Notes: a model not told the origin generated them from the letters alone. DNA of 51,894 bases from an uncultured Planctomycetaceae bacterium (GCA_903861195.1 CAIOTJ010000136.1:1-51894); one strand, 5' to 3'. Positions 29,315-37,804 are shown, counted from the stretch's first letter. Numbers and translations are program-made.

Positions 29315-30340
29315 ATGGCCGACGACCTCACAATTCCCGATCCTGCCCCTGTTCTCGAATTGGTCGAGGGATTCCGCCGCTCGAAGGTGCTCTTTGCCGC
29401 CGTGGAGTTGGGGGTGTTCGATGTTCTCCGACTGGGACCGTCTGACCTGGATGAGCTGGGGACCCGTCTGGGATGCCAGACCGACTCGCTCGAGCGGCTG
29501 CTGGATGCCTGTGTTCACTGTCAATTGCTGACGAAACAACACGGGACCTATGCAAACACCCCTGTGTCGACCACCTACCTGTGTCAAGACAGTCCCCGCC
29601 GAGTGACTGGGTACATCCGCTACTCGAACACGGTTTTGTGGAAACTTTGGGACCGCCTTGAAAACGCCATCCGCGAGGGGACCCACCGCTGGCCGGAAGT
29701 TTATGGGTGGGATGGGCCCATTTTCGATGCGTTCTTCCGGACACCGGAAAGCCAGCGGGAGTTTCTACTGGGAATGCACGGGTATGGTCTGATCAGTTCC
29801 CCGGTGGTGGTCTCAGCAATTGATCTCTCTGGCTTTGACACGCTGGTCGACCTCGGTGGCGCGACTGGTCATCTGGCAGTGGCAGCCTGCTCGCGCTACC
29901 CGGGGTTGAAGGGAATTGTGTTTGATTTGCCGACCGCCTGTCCATTGGCCGAGGAACTGGTCGCCCAATCGGCTGTGGCGGATCGGGTGCGGGTTCAGGC
30001 GGGGGATTTCTTCGAGGACCCGCTTCCCGAGGCTGACTTGTTTGCCCTGGGACGAATCGTACACGACTGGAGTGAAGAAAAAATCTTACGGCTGTTGCAG
30101 AGAGTCTTTGCGCGGCTGCCCAGCGGCGGAGCAATTCTGCTGGCCGAGAAACTCTTGTGGGACGACAAGACCGGACCACGCTGGGCCCAATTGCAGTCGT
30201 TGAACATGCTGGTCTGTACCGAGGGAAAAGAGCGGACTCTGTTGGAATATGAGGGATTATTGACCCGGGTGGGCTTTGGGCGGGTCCAGGGCATGCGGAC
30301 GAATTCCCCCCTGGATGTGGTCTGGGGCCGAAAGCCGTGA
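29315..30340 (+). CDS. SAM-dependent O-methyltransferase, plant/CrtF-like family
   Basis: The 341-residue protein begins at the ATG after AAGGA. An N-terminal winged-helix dimerisation domain (about residues 10-95) shows the family phrase GFRRSKVLFAAVELGVFDVL. The Rossmann domain has LVDLGGATGHLAV (about 177-189), an acidic IVFDLPT (about 201-207) and the catalytic His250-Asp251 in GRIVHDWSEE, which is the general base in O-methyltransferase family 2 enzymes such as acetylserotonin and hydroxyneurosporene methyltransferases. No pigment or polyketide gene is near, so the substrate is open. It stands alone on its strand, 289 bp before the next gene. Confidence 0.9.
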   Translation: MADDLTIPDPAPVLELVEGFRRSKVLFAAVELGVFDVLRLGPSDLDELGTRLGCQTDSLERLLDACVHCQLLTKQHGTYANTPVSTTYLCQDSPRRVTGYIRYSNTVLWKLWDRLENAIREGTHRWPEVYGWDGPIFDAFFRTPESQREFLLGMHGYGLISSPVVVSAIDLSGFDTLVDLGGATGHLAVAACSRYPGLKGIVFDLPTACPLAEELVAQSAVADRVRVQAGDFFEDPLPEADLFALGRIVHDWSEEKILRLLQRVFARLPSGGAILLAEKLLWDDKTGPRWAQLQSLNMLVCTEGKERTLLEYEGLLTRVGFGRVQGMRTNSPLDVVWGRKP

Positions 30341-30629
30341 CGGGATCGACCAAACGAAAAAACAGGGGATCTGACAGTGCGACCTGCGGGGCTCCCCGAA
30401 AACGGAAAAACTCTGTTTCTCTAGAACCGCAGGACTGGTGGAGAAACTTCGCACCGGTGGCGGTGTTTCTTGCCTGATGGTGACTAGACTCTCGGGGAAG
30501 TGCGGCATCGGGATTGCTGGATCTGAGGCTGCAATTCCGATGTACGGAACGTCTTGGCAGGCGGTCGCAATCAGTCAGGCACTGCGCAGGATTTACGCGC
30601 CGCTGTGGCGAAGAGACAAAGGACTTGTG

Positions 30630-30791
30630 ATGTTGGCGTACTTTGATCCCGGTTCGGGAAGCATGTTGGTTCAAGTGTTGGTGGGGGGGGTGGCTGGCTT
30701 GGCTGTGTTCGCCCGCTACCTGTGGGATCACTTTGGGGTCAGCGCCCTGTTGCGACGCCGGAAGTCAAAAGCGTCTGTGGTGGTCCGCTAA
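30630..30791 (+). CDS. Small DPGSGS-motif membrane protein
   Basis: The 53-residue product starts at the ATG with AAAGGA upstream; a GTG directly before it is also possible, and the open frame upstream to 30438 looks non-coding. The start MLAYFDPGSGSMLVQVLVGG leads into one hydrophobic span (about residues 13-30), then FARYLWDHFG and a basic C-terminus. Short proteins with a DPGSGS or DPGTGS head and one span occur near exopolysaccharide and sulfatase genes in other bacteria, which I recall but cannot verify here. The following methyltransferase and sulfatase-like genes are on the same strand and probably co-transcribed. The function is unknown. Confidence 0.72.
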   Translation: MLAYFDPGSGSMLVQVLVGGVAGLAVFARYLWDHFGVSALLRRRKSKASVVVR

Positions 30792-30912
30792 AACTGTTGT
30801 CGCACTGGGGTGAGAGTCTTTGTTGACGGTGACTCTTGGTAGTGATCGGGAATGCGGTTTTCTCGGGCAGAAATGAGGATCTTTCGCGGATCTGCCTCGT
30901 GGAGGATCGCGA

Positions 30913-32352
30913 GTGAACGCAAACAAATCGATCCGACCTGACGTCGGCTCCTATCGAGATCGTGCCGGCCGCGTGCTGACTGGCCCGCGGGGGGAGATCT
31001 TTCGGGGGCTGTCGAACGACGCTCTGGTGCAATGGCAACAGGTCGCCAATTCGCCTTTCGCCCAACGAGCCATGGCGGAGGGACGGCTTGTCGCCACCCG
31101 TGAAATGTCTCCCACCGAATGCGAGCAGACTGGGCTGGCTGCGGAAGAGGTCTGTGGTGGAATCCCTTGGGCTGGTTTTGTTCGCCACGATCGCATCCCC
31201 TTCGTCTCGTACCCCTACGAGTGGACCTGGGGCATGCTCCGCGACGCGGCACTGTCCCAACTCGACCTGCTGCGGGAGGCGTTCGACTCCGGTTTCACTC
31301 TCAAGGATGGGACTCTCTATAACACCCAATGGCGAGGGACGTCTCCGGTTTTCATCGATACCGTGTCCCTCGAGCGTTGGACTCCCGGATTGCCTTGGAT
31401 GGGCTACCGGCAGTTCTGCCAGACCGGCCTCTTTCCCCTTTGGCTGCAGTCGTTCTGGCAGTGTCCCTTTCATCCCTGGCTGCGTGGGCGGTTGGATGGC
31501 ATCGCGCCCGACGAGTTCAACGCTCTTTGCGGTTGGCGCGACCTGTTCCGCCGAGGAGTGCTCGTGCATGGCTGGCTGCACGCTCGTCTGCAGCAATCGC
31601 GTCCCGTTGCCGACCAGGACGTACGCGGTGCTCTCGAACGTCGGGGGCTGCCGGCTGCCGCGGTGCGTAATTCCCTGAATGCCCTCCGTAAAGTGGTCGC
31701 GCGTCTGTCCTGGTCCCCGCCCCGTTCCACCTGGTCCGACTACGCACCGGCGTATTCAACCGCCGACTGGCAGGCGAAGCAACAGTTCGTTCGCCGGGCC
31801 GTGGAAACCGGAACTCCGGGCATGGTGTGGGACCTGGGCTGCAATACCGGTGACTTTGCACGGATTGCCGCCGAAACCGCCCCAGTGGTCGTCGCCCTGG
31901 ATGGCGATCATGCAGCCGTCGAACAACTGTATCGCGCATTACGGAGGGAATCGGGATCGACCGCCGCCCAGCGGATCCTGCCCCTCGTGGGGAATGTCTG
32001 CGATCCCTCCCCCAACCAGGGTTGGCTGGGAGCCGAGCGCCGCTCCTGGCCGAATCGCGGTCGCCCCGATCTCGTTCTGGCGTTGGCTCTGGTGCATCAT
32101 CTGGTGCTGGGCGCGGGAATTCCGCTGGAGCAGCTTCTCGACTGGCTGCATTCATTGGGGGGGGCTGTGGTGCTCGAGTTTGTCGACAAGAGCGACCCCC
32201 AGGCGCGGCGGGTTCTGCACAATCGCCGCGACGATGATTCTGGGTACTCTCTCGAAGCCTGCGAGGCCGGACTGCGAAAGCGGTTCGGCCGCTGCGAAAG
32301 GCTGACCCTGTCCGACGGGGGACGCACCCTGTTCCACGCCCTGCCCCGCTGA
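30913..32352 (+). CDS. Two-domain SAM-dependent methyltransferase
   Basis: This 479-residue protein starts at a GTG. Residues about 1-270 form an unusual N-terminal domain rich in Trp, Arg and aromatic residues, with a SYPYEWTWGMLRDAALSQL block and a Lys-Asp-Gly-Thr-Leu-Tyr-Asn pattern that resembles kinase-like aminoglycoside-phosphotransferase folds (inference). The C-terminal methyltransferase domain (about 295-479) has VWDLGCNTGDFARIA at about 303-317 and VVALDGD at about 324-330, so SAM binding is clear. It lies between the DPGSGS protein and the sulfatase-like gene with short gaps (121 and 22 bp). It may resemble NoeA-type proteins. The substrate may be a lipid or sugar carrier. Confidence 0.85.
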   Translation: MNANKSIRPDVGSYRDRAGRVLTGPRGEIFRGLSNDALVQWQQVANSPFAQRAMAEGRLVATREMSPTECEQTGLAAEEVCGGIPWAGFVRHDRIPFVSYPYEWTWGMLRDAALSQLDLLREAFDSGFTLKDGTLYNTQWRGTSPVFIDTVSLERWTPGLPWMGYRQFCQTGLFPLWLQSFWQCPFHPWLRGRLDGIAPDEFNALCGWRDLFRRGVLVHGWLHARLQQSRPVADQDVRGALERRGLPAAAVRNSLNALRKVVARLSWSPPRSTWSDYAPAYSTADWQAKQQFVRRAVETGTPGMVWDLGCNTGDFARIAAETAPVVVALDGDHAAVEQLYRALRRESGSTAAQRILPLVGNVCDPSPNQGWLGAERRSWPNRGRPDLVLALALVHHLVLGAGIPLEQLLDWLHSLGGAVVLEFVDKSDPQARRVLHNRRDDDSGYSLEACEAGLRKRFGRCERLTLSDGGRTLFHALPR

Positions 32353-32374
32353 CGACGGTTCACCGACACTCTGC

Positions 32375-34528
32375 ATGAGTTCTTCTTCGCCCCAATCCGT
32401 TGCGCCGGCCTGTCGTCCTCTGCGAGCCGATATCTGGCAGGCGATCGTGCTGTACTGCTCCGCGGTGGTCCAACCTGCGTTCGACCTGCTGGGGAAACGT
32501 GACAGTTACGTGATCGACATTGGAGCCAGCCGCGGAGGATTGGTGGCGCTGGCCCTGATATTGATGGTGGCGTTCCCGGGAATGCTCGCCCTGCTGCTCT
32601 GGGGAGCCAATCGCCTGGCAGTCCCTGTGCGCGAAGGCTTGCAGCTGGGTTTGGTCTGGCTGTTTAGCGCGATGGTCTGCTTCCCGCTCTTGCGACACAA
32701 CTCGCTGTTGACCGGCTGGTCACTGGTGGCCGCCTCGCTGGTCCTCGCCGTCGCCTTCGCATGGGCCTACGCGGCCTGGCCAGGAGTCCGCCGGGCCGTC
32801 TCCCTCGCAGGAGTGGGCTGCCTGCTGTTCCCCCTGTTGTTCTTCACCACAACCAAAGCCAGCCGGGTGGTCTTCAGCAACCTGGGGAAGGGAACCTTCA
32901 CAGGCAAACCGACCCCTGTCGTGCTCGTCGTCTTCGACGAATTCTGCGGCCTGTCGCTGCAGACAGCAGACCGCGAAATCAATGCCGACCGGTTTCCCCG
33001 GTTTGCCGAACTCTCCCAACGGTCAAGCTGGTACCGCAATGCCACCACCGTCAATGCCGAGACCGCCTGCGTCGTTCCCGCCATACTCACGGGCCGCTAT
33101 TACGACCCTTCGGGCCGATTCTTTCCCACCCGAGGCGATCAGAACCTCTTCAACCTGGTGATGGGGGAAGGGGGCTATGAGATGATTGCCTTCGAGCCGG
33201 TCTCGAGGCTGGCCTTCGAGGGAGAGGCCATGGCCGAGTGGCAGAAGCCCGGGATCCTCATTCAACTGCGCTCACTGCTTCCCGAGGTCGGCAAGGCGAT
33301 CCTGGCGCACCTCACTCCGGGAGAGATGCGGCTGAAGATTCCCCAGCATGCCCCGGAATGGTGGGGTTATCCCAAGACCGGTCCCACCGACGAAACCGTT
33401 CGCCGGGGCGTCGTGCGCTGGGGTTGGAGTTGCCTGAGGGTCCGTCAGTTCGAGCATTTTCTCAACTGCCTTCCCGAAGAGGGACACCCCGCCCTGCACT
33501 TCATGCATGTGGTCTTTCCCCATGTCCCCTGGATGTATCTCGACAATGCCGAACCGTATGCCGTGGAATGCGGCGACATGAGCCTGCTGAATTTCGAGAC
33601 CGACGGACTCGCCCAGGATGTCTGGGGAAATGATCGGGATTTCGTGGTGCGGCAGCAGCAACGGTACCTTCTCCAGGTGCAGTTGGCCGATCGGCTGATT
33701 GGTCGGTTGATCGACCGCCTCGAAGAACTTGAGTTGTGGGATGACTGTCTGCTGATTGTCACCTCCGATCACGGGGTCTCTTTCCGCGCGGGACAGAACC
33801 GTCGCTACTACAGCGGAGGGAATGCCGACGAAATTCTCTCGGTCCCGCTGTTTGTCAAACTGCCCGGTCAAAAGTCCGGAGGATTCAGCGACCGCAACGT
33901 GGAGTGTGTCGACCTGCTGCCCACGATTGCCGATGTCCTGGACATTCCCCTGTGGGCACCGGTGGATGGAGAATCGCTCGCCCGGGAATCTCAGCGGAAT
34001 CCCAACCAGAAGCAGTTCGCCCAGGACAACCGCATGATCCCGTTTCCGACGACGACCGTGTCGGAAAGCGGGGTGGTGGCCGAGTGGGAGGCACTCCTCG
34101 GACGCACGCCCGCTGATCTGTTCCGGATCGGTCCGTACCCCGAGTTGATCGGCCGGCCAGTCGCCGACCTGACGGTCGCGGCGGACGGGGCCCCGGGAGT
34201 CCTGGAACTGCACCGCAATTCCCCCGAACCATTCGTGCTGCCCGACGCCCCCATTCCATGCTATTTCGAAGGGACGTATCGACCTGATCACCCCTCGGCC
34301 GCTCTCCCCGTGATGGCCGTGGCGGTCAACGGTGTCATTGAATCTGTCGCCAGGGTGTCCGCCGAACCCTCGGTCCGCGGTCGATGGGAATCGTTGGTTC
34401 CCCGACGGTGCCTGAAGAACGGCCCGAATGAAGCCCGGTTTTACCTGGTCGACTCAAACGGCGACGGCTGGCGGCTGCAAGCCTGCCCCACCCGTCAGGT
34501 CGAACCGGTGGTGAAGCGGGGGGAATGA
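32375..34528 (+). CDS. Membrane-anchored sulfatase/phosphodiesterase-superfamily enzyme
   Basis: This 717-residue protein has four hydrophobic spans in the first 160 residues and an extracytoplasmic alkaline-phosphatase-superfamily domain (about 180-570). Metal ligands are suggested by FDEF (Asp188-Glu189) and TSDHGVSF (about 470-477). Aligned to the sulfatase Cys-x-Pro-Ser-Arg motif, the nucleophile is Thr230 in AETACVVPAILTG, as in phosphoethanolamine and phosphoglycerol transferases, not the formylglycine cysteine. A second His in HVVFPHVPWMY (about 371-381) could bind metal or substrate. The C-terminal 150 residues are beta-rich. It is the last gene of the three-gene module and probably modifies an envelope polymer or lipid. 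Confidence 0.88.
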   Translation: MSSSSPQSVAPACRPLRADIWQAIVLYCSAVVQPAFDLLGKRDSYVIDIGASRGGLVALALILMVAFPGMLALLLWGANRLAVPVREGLQLGLVWLFSAMVCFPLLRHNSLLTGWSLVAASLVLAVAFAWAYAAWPGVRRAVSLAGVGCLLFPLLFFTTTKASRVVFSNLGKGTFTGKPTPVVLVVFDEFCGLSLQTADREINADRFPRFAELSQRSSWYRNATTVNAETACVVPAILTGRYYDPSGRFFPTRGDQNLFNLVMGEGGYEMIAFEPVSRLAFEGEAMAEWQKPGILIQLRSLLPEVGKAILAHLTPGEMRLKIPQHAPEWWGYPKTGPTDETVRRGVVRWGWSCLRVRQFEHFLNCLPEEGHPALHFMHVVFPHVPWMYLDNAEPYAVECGDMSLLNFETDGLAQDVWGNDRDFVVRQQQRYLLQVQLADRLIGRLIDRLEELELWDDCLLIVTSDHGVSFRAGQNRRYYSGGNADEILSVPLFVKLPGQKSGGFSDRNVECVDLLPTIADVLDIPLWAPVDGESLARESQRNPNQKQFAQDNRMIPFPTTTVSESGVVAEWEALLGRTPADLFRIGPYPELIGRPVADLTVAADGAPGVLELHRNSPEPFVLPDAPIPCYFEGTYRPDHPSAALPVMAVAVNGVIESVARVSAEPSVRGRWESLVPRRCLKNGPNEARFYLVDSNGDGWRLQACPTRQVEPVVKRGE

Positions 34529-34669
34529 CCCCGCAATCAATCCGGAGCAGCCCACGCTCGATCTCAGGCAACAGACATGCCCGCGGACCACCCAGGACTC
34601 GCGAAACCGTTCCCGGCGGCCTAGAGTCTGGTCAGTGACTCAGACGCCCCTGTGCCCAGAGAGCCCGCC

Positions 34670-35452
34670 ATGATTCGCCCCAACCCGGCCAAGCAGGTTT
34701 TGCGAGAGGGAGGTGTGGTCTACAGCAGTTCGGTCCGGCTCCCCGCTCCCGGTTTGTGTGAACTGCTCGGGTTCGCCGGTTTCGATTTTGTACTGCTCGA
34801 CTGCGAACATGGTGCCGCCGATGCCGCGACGATCGACCTCCTCGTGATGGGTTGTCATTCGGGAGACACGATCCCCGTTGTCCGTGTGCTCCGGAACGAC
34901 GAACCCGAGCCGATGATGCAGGTCCTCGACCTGGGAGCACAGGGGGTGCTCATCCCGCATTGCCGCACTGCCGACGATGCCCGGCGTCTCCGCCAGGCGG
35001 TCGCCTACCCCCCCCATGGACAGCGCGGCTTCGGACCGGGGCGGGGCTCGAAGTGGGGGCTCCTGTCAACTGCCGAGTATCTCGCGACAATCGACGACAC
35101 CATTCTCACCTTGGCACTCGTTGAAGATCCCGAAGGTATCGAGCGGATTGACGAGATCGCCGCCGTGGGACTCGATGTGCTGTGGGTCGGCACCTCGGAC
35201 CTGGCTTGTGCCCTGGGAGTTCCCGGACAGCCGGGGCATCCCCGTGTGCTGGAGGCGGCCGCCACAGTTCTCCAGGCCTGCCAGCGTGCCGGCGTCGCCT
35301 GCGGCTTTCCCGCACGCGATGTCGCCCAAGCCCTCTGGGCCCGGGAACAAGGTTACCGCGCCATTGGGTACGGCTGTGCCGAGCAATACGTCATGCAAAT
35401 GGCACGGCAATTTCTGGGGGAAGTGCGGGGGGCACGCGGCTCATCGGCCTAA
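34670..35452 (+). CDS. HpcH/HpaI family aldolase
   Basis: The ATG at 34670 follows an AGAGAG site and gives 260 residues; a GTG at 34652 is an alternative. This TIM-barrel class II aldolase shows FDFVLLDCEHGAAD with the catalytic His of the family, VRVLRNDEPEPMMQVLDLGAQGVLIPH, and metal-ligand candidates Glu in LVEDPEG and Asp in VGTSDLA. Family members cleave 4-hydroxy-2-oxo acids into pyruvate and an aldehyde, and some act on glyceraldehyde-type rhamnose or glucarate intermediates. No catabolic genes are adjacent, so the pathway is unknown. The gene before it ends 141 bp upstream. Confidence 0.9.
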   Translation: MIRPNPAKQVLREGGVVYSSSVRLPAPGLCELLGFAGFDFVLLDCEHGAADAATIDLLVMGCHSGDTIPVVRVLRNDEPEPMMQVLDLGAQGVLIPHCRTADDARRLRQAVAYPPHGQRGFGPGRGSKWGLLSTAEYLATIDDTILTLALVEDPEGIERIDEIAAVGLDVLWVGTSDLACALGVPGQPGHPRVLEAAATVLQACQRAGVACGFPARDVAQALWAREQGYRAIGYGCAEQYVMQMARQFLGEVRGARGSSA

Positions 35453-35597
35453 GGAGAGCGCACACCCCCAAATGTTCGGGTTGAGAACTGTCTGGTTTGA
35501 AAAGTCCAACCCGATCCATGTCTCCAACACAAATCAGTGTCAGAATGCCTCGCACATCGGTCGGCCAGCGTTTGGCAAAGGACGCAGAACCTGGTTC

Positions 35598-35626
35598 AAT
35601 CTGACTCGATTTAATCTGACTCGATT
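35598..35626. repeat. 14-bp direct repeat, 15-bp period
   Basis: AATCTGACTCGATT occurs twice with one base between. The pair lies between the aldolase and tRNA genes in an AT-richer stretch. It may be a short duplication or a regulator site. It is about 100 bp beyond the 3' end of the minus-strand tRNA. Confidence 0.6.
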
Positions 35627-35727
35627 ACCTACGATCAGACGGATCTCTCAAATGATCGCTGTAGGAGGTCATGGTTGACAGGAGCCGACTTTGCACAGCA
35701 AAAAAATTGCACATCAACTCAGAAAAG

Positions 35728-35801
35728 TATCCTCGACAGGATTCGAACCTGAAACCTTCGGCTCCGGAGGCCGACGCTCTATCCAGTTGAGCTACGAGGA
35801 C
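35728..35801 (-). tRNA. trnR: tRNA-Arg (anticodon CCG)
   Basis: A 74-base cloverleaf reads on the minus strand. The acceptor stem GTCCTCG pairs with CGAGGAT through a terminal G-U pair, the D arm is GCTC/GAGC, and the anticodon stem TCGGC/GCCGA encloses loop CTCCGGA, so the anticodon is CCG for codon CGG. The variable loop has five bases and the T arm is CAGG-TTCGAAT-CCTG with an unpaired U-U at its base. The discriminator is A. CCA is not encoded. The isolated gene has a promoter candidate directly upstream. Confidence 0.96.
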
Positions 35802-35829
35802 GTGAGTCACAACGGCGTTGTGTAATCTA

Positions 35830-35859
35830 ATCTTAACGTCCTCAAACCTAGGCTGTCAA
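35830..35859 (-). promoter_or_regulatory. Candidate sigma70-type promoter of tRNA-Arg
   Basis: On the minus strand TTGACA (35859-35854) is followed after 18 bp by TAAGAT (35835-35830), four of six matches to the -10 consensus. The tRNA begins about 29 bp further on. A 7-bp inverted repeat, CACAACG-G-CGTTGTG (35808-35822), lies in the short leader and may mark 5' processing. The perfect -35 box makes this the best promoter candidate in the window. Confidence 0.5.
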
Positions 35860-36008
35860 ACACAACGGTTTGGGTGCCGTCGCACGGCAGCAAGCGGCCG
35901 CGCGACTCCGATTTCGACTCTCCTGTGTTCATGCCGTAAGCCGGCTGAAACCTCCGCTCCACAGACACAATCAGGGAGATCTCTCGCCGAATCGTGGGGC
36001 TACCCCCC

Positions 36009-36674
36009 CTACATCACCCCCGTGCCGAACCCCTCTTCGGATACCCCGTCTCCCTTCCGTTCGGCGGCGGCTGCGTGCCAATCATTGCCACCGCGCGACT
36101 CTCCCGCGATTCCCAACCCGAAGTGCGGTCCCGACAGAGTCTGGGCCGCCGGGCCAACCGGCACCCCGGCAGGGGTGTCCAAACGCAGGGTCCGTCCCTG
36201 GAAATCCCGCTCAACCACGGGCGTCAAGAGTTCCGAATCATCCAACACCGCAAACCCGTCTTCGCCATAGTCGTCGTAAGTGCAGATGTAGCCTGGCAGC
36301 GTCGCCTTGACCTGCTCCTCGGCGAACGCCTGCATCACCTTGACCTGGATCTGCTCCCGGCACCGGGCATTGATCGGGTGGGCGATATCGGCATAGAGCC
36401 GTGAACGACCATCCGTGTCTCGGCTGGCCCGATCTTCCTTGAGCCGGGCCCCGCACTGGCTGCAGAAACAGGCCCGCAATTGGTTCTTCGTACCGCAGCG
36501 GGGGCATCGGTCGGTCAATTTGCGGCTTGGCATCGCCACAAAAGAGCCCCGGGTCCCCTCGATGATCTTTAAATCGCGAATGACAAAGCAGTGATCGAAA
36601 GTGATGGAACAGAAGGCCTGCAGACGTTCCTGCGGGTCGTCCATCAGCTTGATGCGGACCTCGGTAATTTCCAC
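36009..36674 (-). CDS. spoVG: SpoVG-family regulator with zinc-ribbon insertion
   Basis: The 221-residue protein starts at a GTG fixed by AGGAGGAG seven bases upstream. The SpoVG core is clear: [21 protein letters not shown] at the N-terminus, [21 protein letters not shown] near 32-52, and [20 protein letters not shown] near 93-113. In ordinary SpoVG the MPSRK block runs almost directly into the ADIAHP block. Here about 40 residues are inserted, with CPRCG and CSQCG (Cys57, Cys60 and about Cys71, Cys74) forming a zinc ribbon. The C-terminal 90 residues are extra, acidic and Gly-rich. SpoVG proteins bind DNA or RNA in other bacteria. ispE lies 155 bp upstream, an arrangement that recalls Firmicutes. 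Confidence 0.92.
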   Translation of the reverse strand: MEITEVRIKLMDDPQERLQAFCSITFDHCFVIRDLKIIEGTRGSFVAMPSRKLTDRCPRCGTKNQLRACFCSQCGARLKEDRASRDTDGRSRLYADIAHPINARCREQIQVKVMQAFAEEQVKATLPGYICTYDDYGEDGFAVLDDSELLTPVVERDFQGRTLRLDTPAGVPVGPAAQTLSGPHFGLGIAGESRGGNDWHAAAAERKGDGVSEEGFGTGVM

Positions 36675-36681
36675 GGCGATG

Positions 36682-36689
36682 CTCCTCCT
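36682..36689 (-). promoter_or_regulatory. Strong ribosome-binding site of spoVG (sets GTG start)
   Basis: AGGAGGAG on the minus strand, seven bases before the GTG codon of spoVG. No other start in the frame has a comparable site. Confidence 0.85.
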
Positions 36690-36829
36690 GAACTGGTTCG
36701 ACCGTGCCGGTGCGGTCAGGCACCGGGGACAAGTCCATCATGGTGGGAAAATGTTCTGAAGACTCACAATCCGACCGGTCCGGACACAGTGCACACCCCC
36801 GCGACGGACCTGGTCCGCAAGGGATGGAT

Positions 36830-37804
36830 TCAAGCCGCACGCACTCCAGAGGCAACCGAGGTCACAAAAACGCTTCCCAGCCGGCGTGCGACCAGCCGGC
36901 CGGCAAGACGGCGGGCCTCCCCCAGATTGCGGCACAGGCCGAAGTAGCACGACCCACTCCCGCTCATCAGGTGTCCCGCGGCCGACAGTTTTCCGAACGC
37001 CTCGCGCAACCGCACGACGTCCACGCTGACCGACTCAGCGGCTGGCTGCAGGGTGTTGTGGAGCTGCGAGGCGGCCGCGGCGAGACAGCCGCGCCGCAGG
37101 TCGGCGACCAGTTGTGCGACCCCCGGGCGACGCCCTTCGGGCCGACAGTGACGGAAGACCTGCGGAGTCGAGAGCCCCTCGGTTGGCTTGACCAACACCA
37201 GGGCCAACCCCAGGGGGAGATCGAGCGGGGTGATCAGTTCCCCCCGTCCCCGGCAAATCGCAGCCGGACGCCCCGCAAGAAAGAATGGAATGTCGCTACC
37301 CAACCGCGCTCCCAACTCGCGCAATTCGGCCAGAGATAAACCGAGATTCCAGGCCCGGTTGAGACCCCGGAGGGCGGCGGCGGCGTCGGTGGAGCCCCCC
37401 GCCAGGCCGGCGGCCACGGGAATTCGCTTCCAGAGTTCCAGCCGAGCCCCACGCTGAACCCCGGTCTGATCCCGCAACAGCTGGGCGGCCTTCCAGACGA
37501 GATTCCCGGGCCCGGGGGGCAGGTCCAGAGGACGGGCTCCCGTCGCCAGCCCGGCAACGCCACGGGCGTCGTGGCAGACGAACTCGAGTTCCTCACCTGG
37601 CAGAGACTGAATTCGCAGCGTATCCCGCAGTCCGAGAGAGACCATCAGGGTCTCCAGCTCGTGATACCCATCGGCCCGTCGCGACTCCACATTCAAAAAC
37701 AGGTTCACCTTTGCCGGTGCGGTCTCCCAGACCACATCGGACCACCTGTCGGCTGTCGGGGACGACAGCTCCTCCTGTGGTACATCTTTCGACAGCACGG
37801 GCAT
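36830..37804 (-). CDS. ispE: 4-diphosphocytidyl-2-C-methyl-D-erythritol kinase (IspE)
   Basis: This GHMP kinase phosphorylates CDP-methylerythritol in the non-mevalonate isoprenoid pathway. The ATG at 37804 has a CAGGA site and gives 324 residues; a GTG at 37846 adds 14 residues without a ribosome site. Visible motifs are APAKVNLFLNV (motif 1, about 30-40), the ATP loop PVAAGLAGGSTDAAAAL (about 132-148) and the C-terminal GHMP stretch LMSGSGSCYFG. A 30-residue N-terminal extension exceeds the usual 285-300 residue length. It precedes spoVG. Confidence 0.94.
   Translation of the reverse strand: MPVLSKDVPQEELSSPTADRWSDVVWETAPAKVNLFLNVESRRADGYHELETLMVSLGLRDTLRIQSLPGEELEFVCHDARGVAGLATGARPLDLPPGPGNLVWKAAQLLRDQTGVQRGARLELWKRIPVAAGLAGGSTDAAAALRGLNRAWNLGLSLAELRELGARLGSDIPFFLAGRPAAICRGRGELITPLDLPLGLALVLVKPTEGLSTPQVFRHCRPEGRRPGVAQLVADLRRGCLAAAASQLHNTLQPAAESVSVDVVRLREAFGKLSAAGHLMSGSGSCYFGLCRNLGEARRLAGRLVARRLGSVFVTSVASGVRAA

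Noticed and set aside
35728-35801. tRNA as an attachment site for an integrated element
   Set aside because: No integrase, no direct repeat of the tRNA 3' end and no foreign-looking genes are found beside it.
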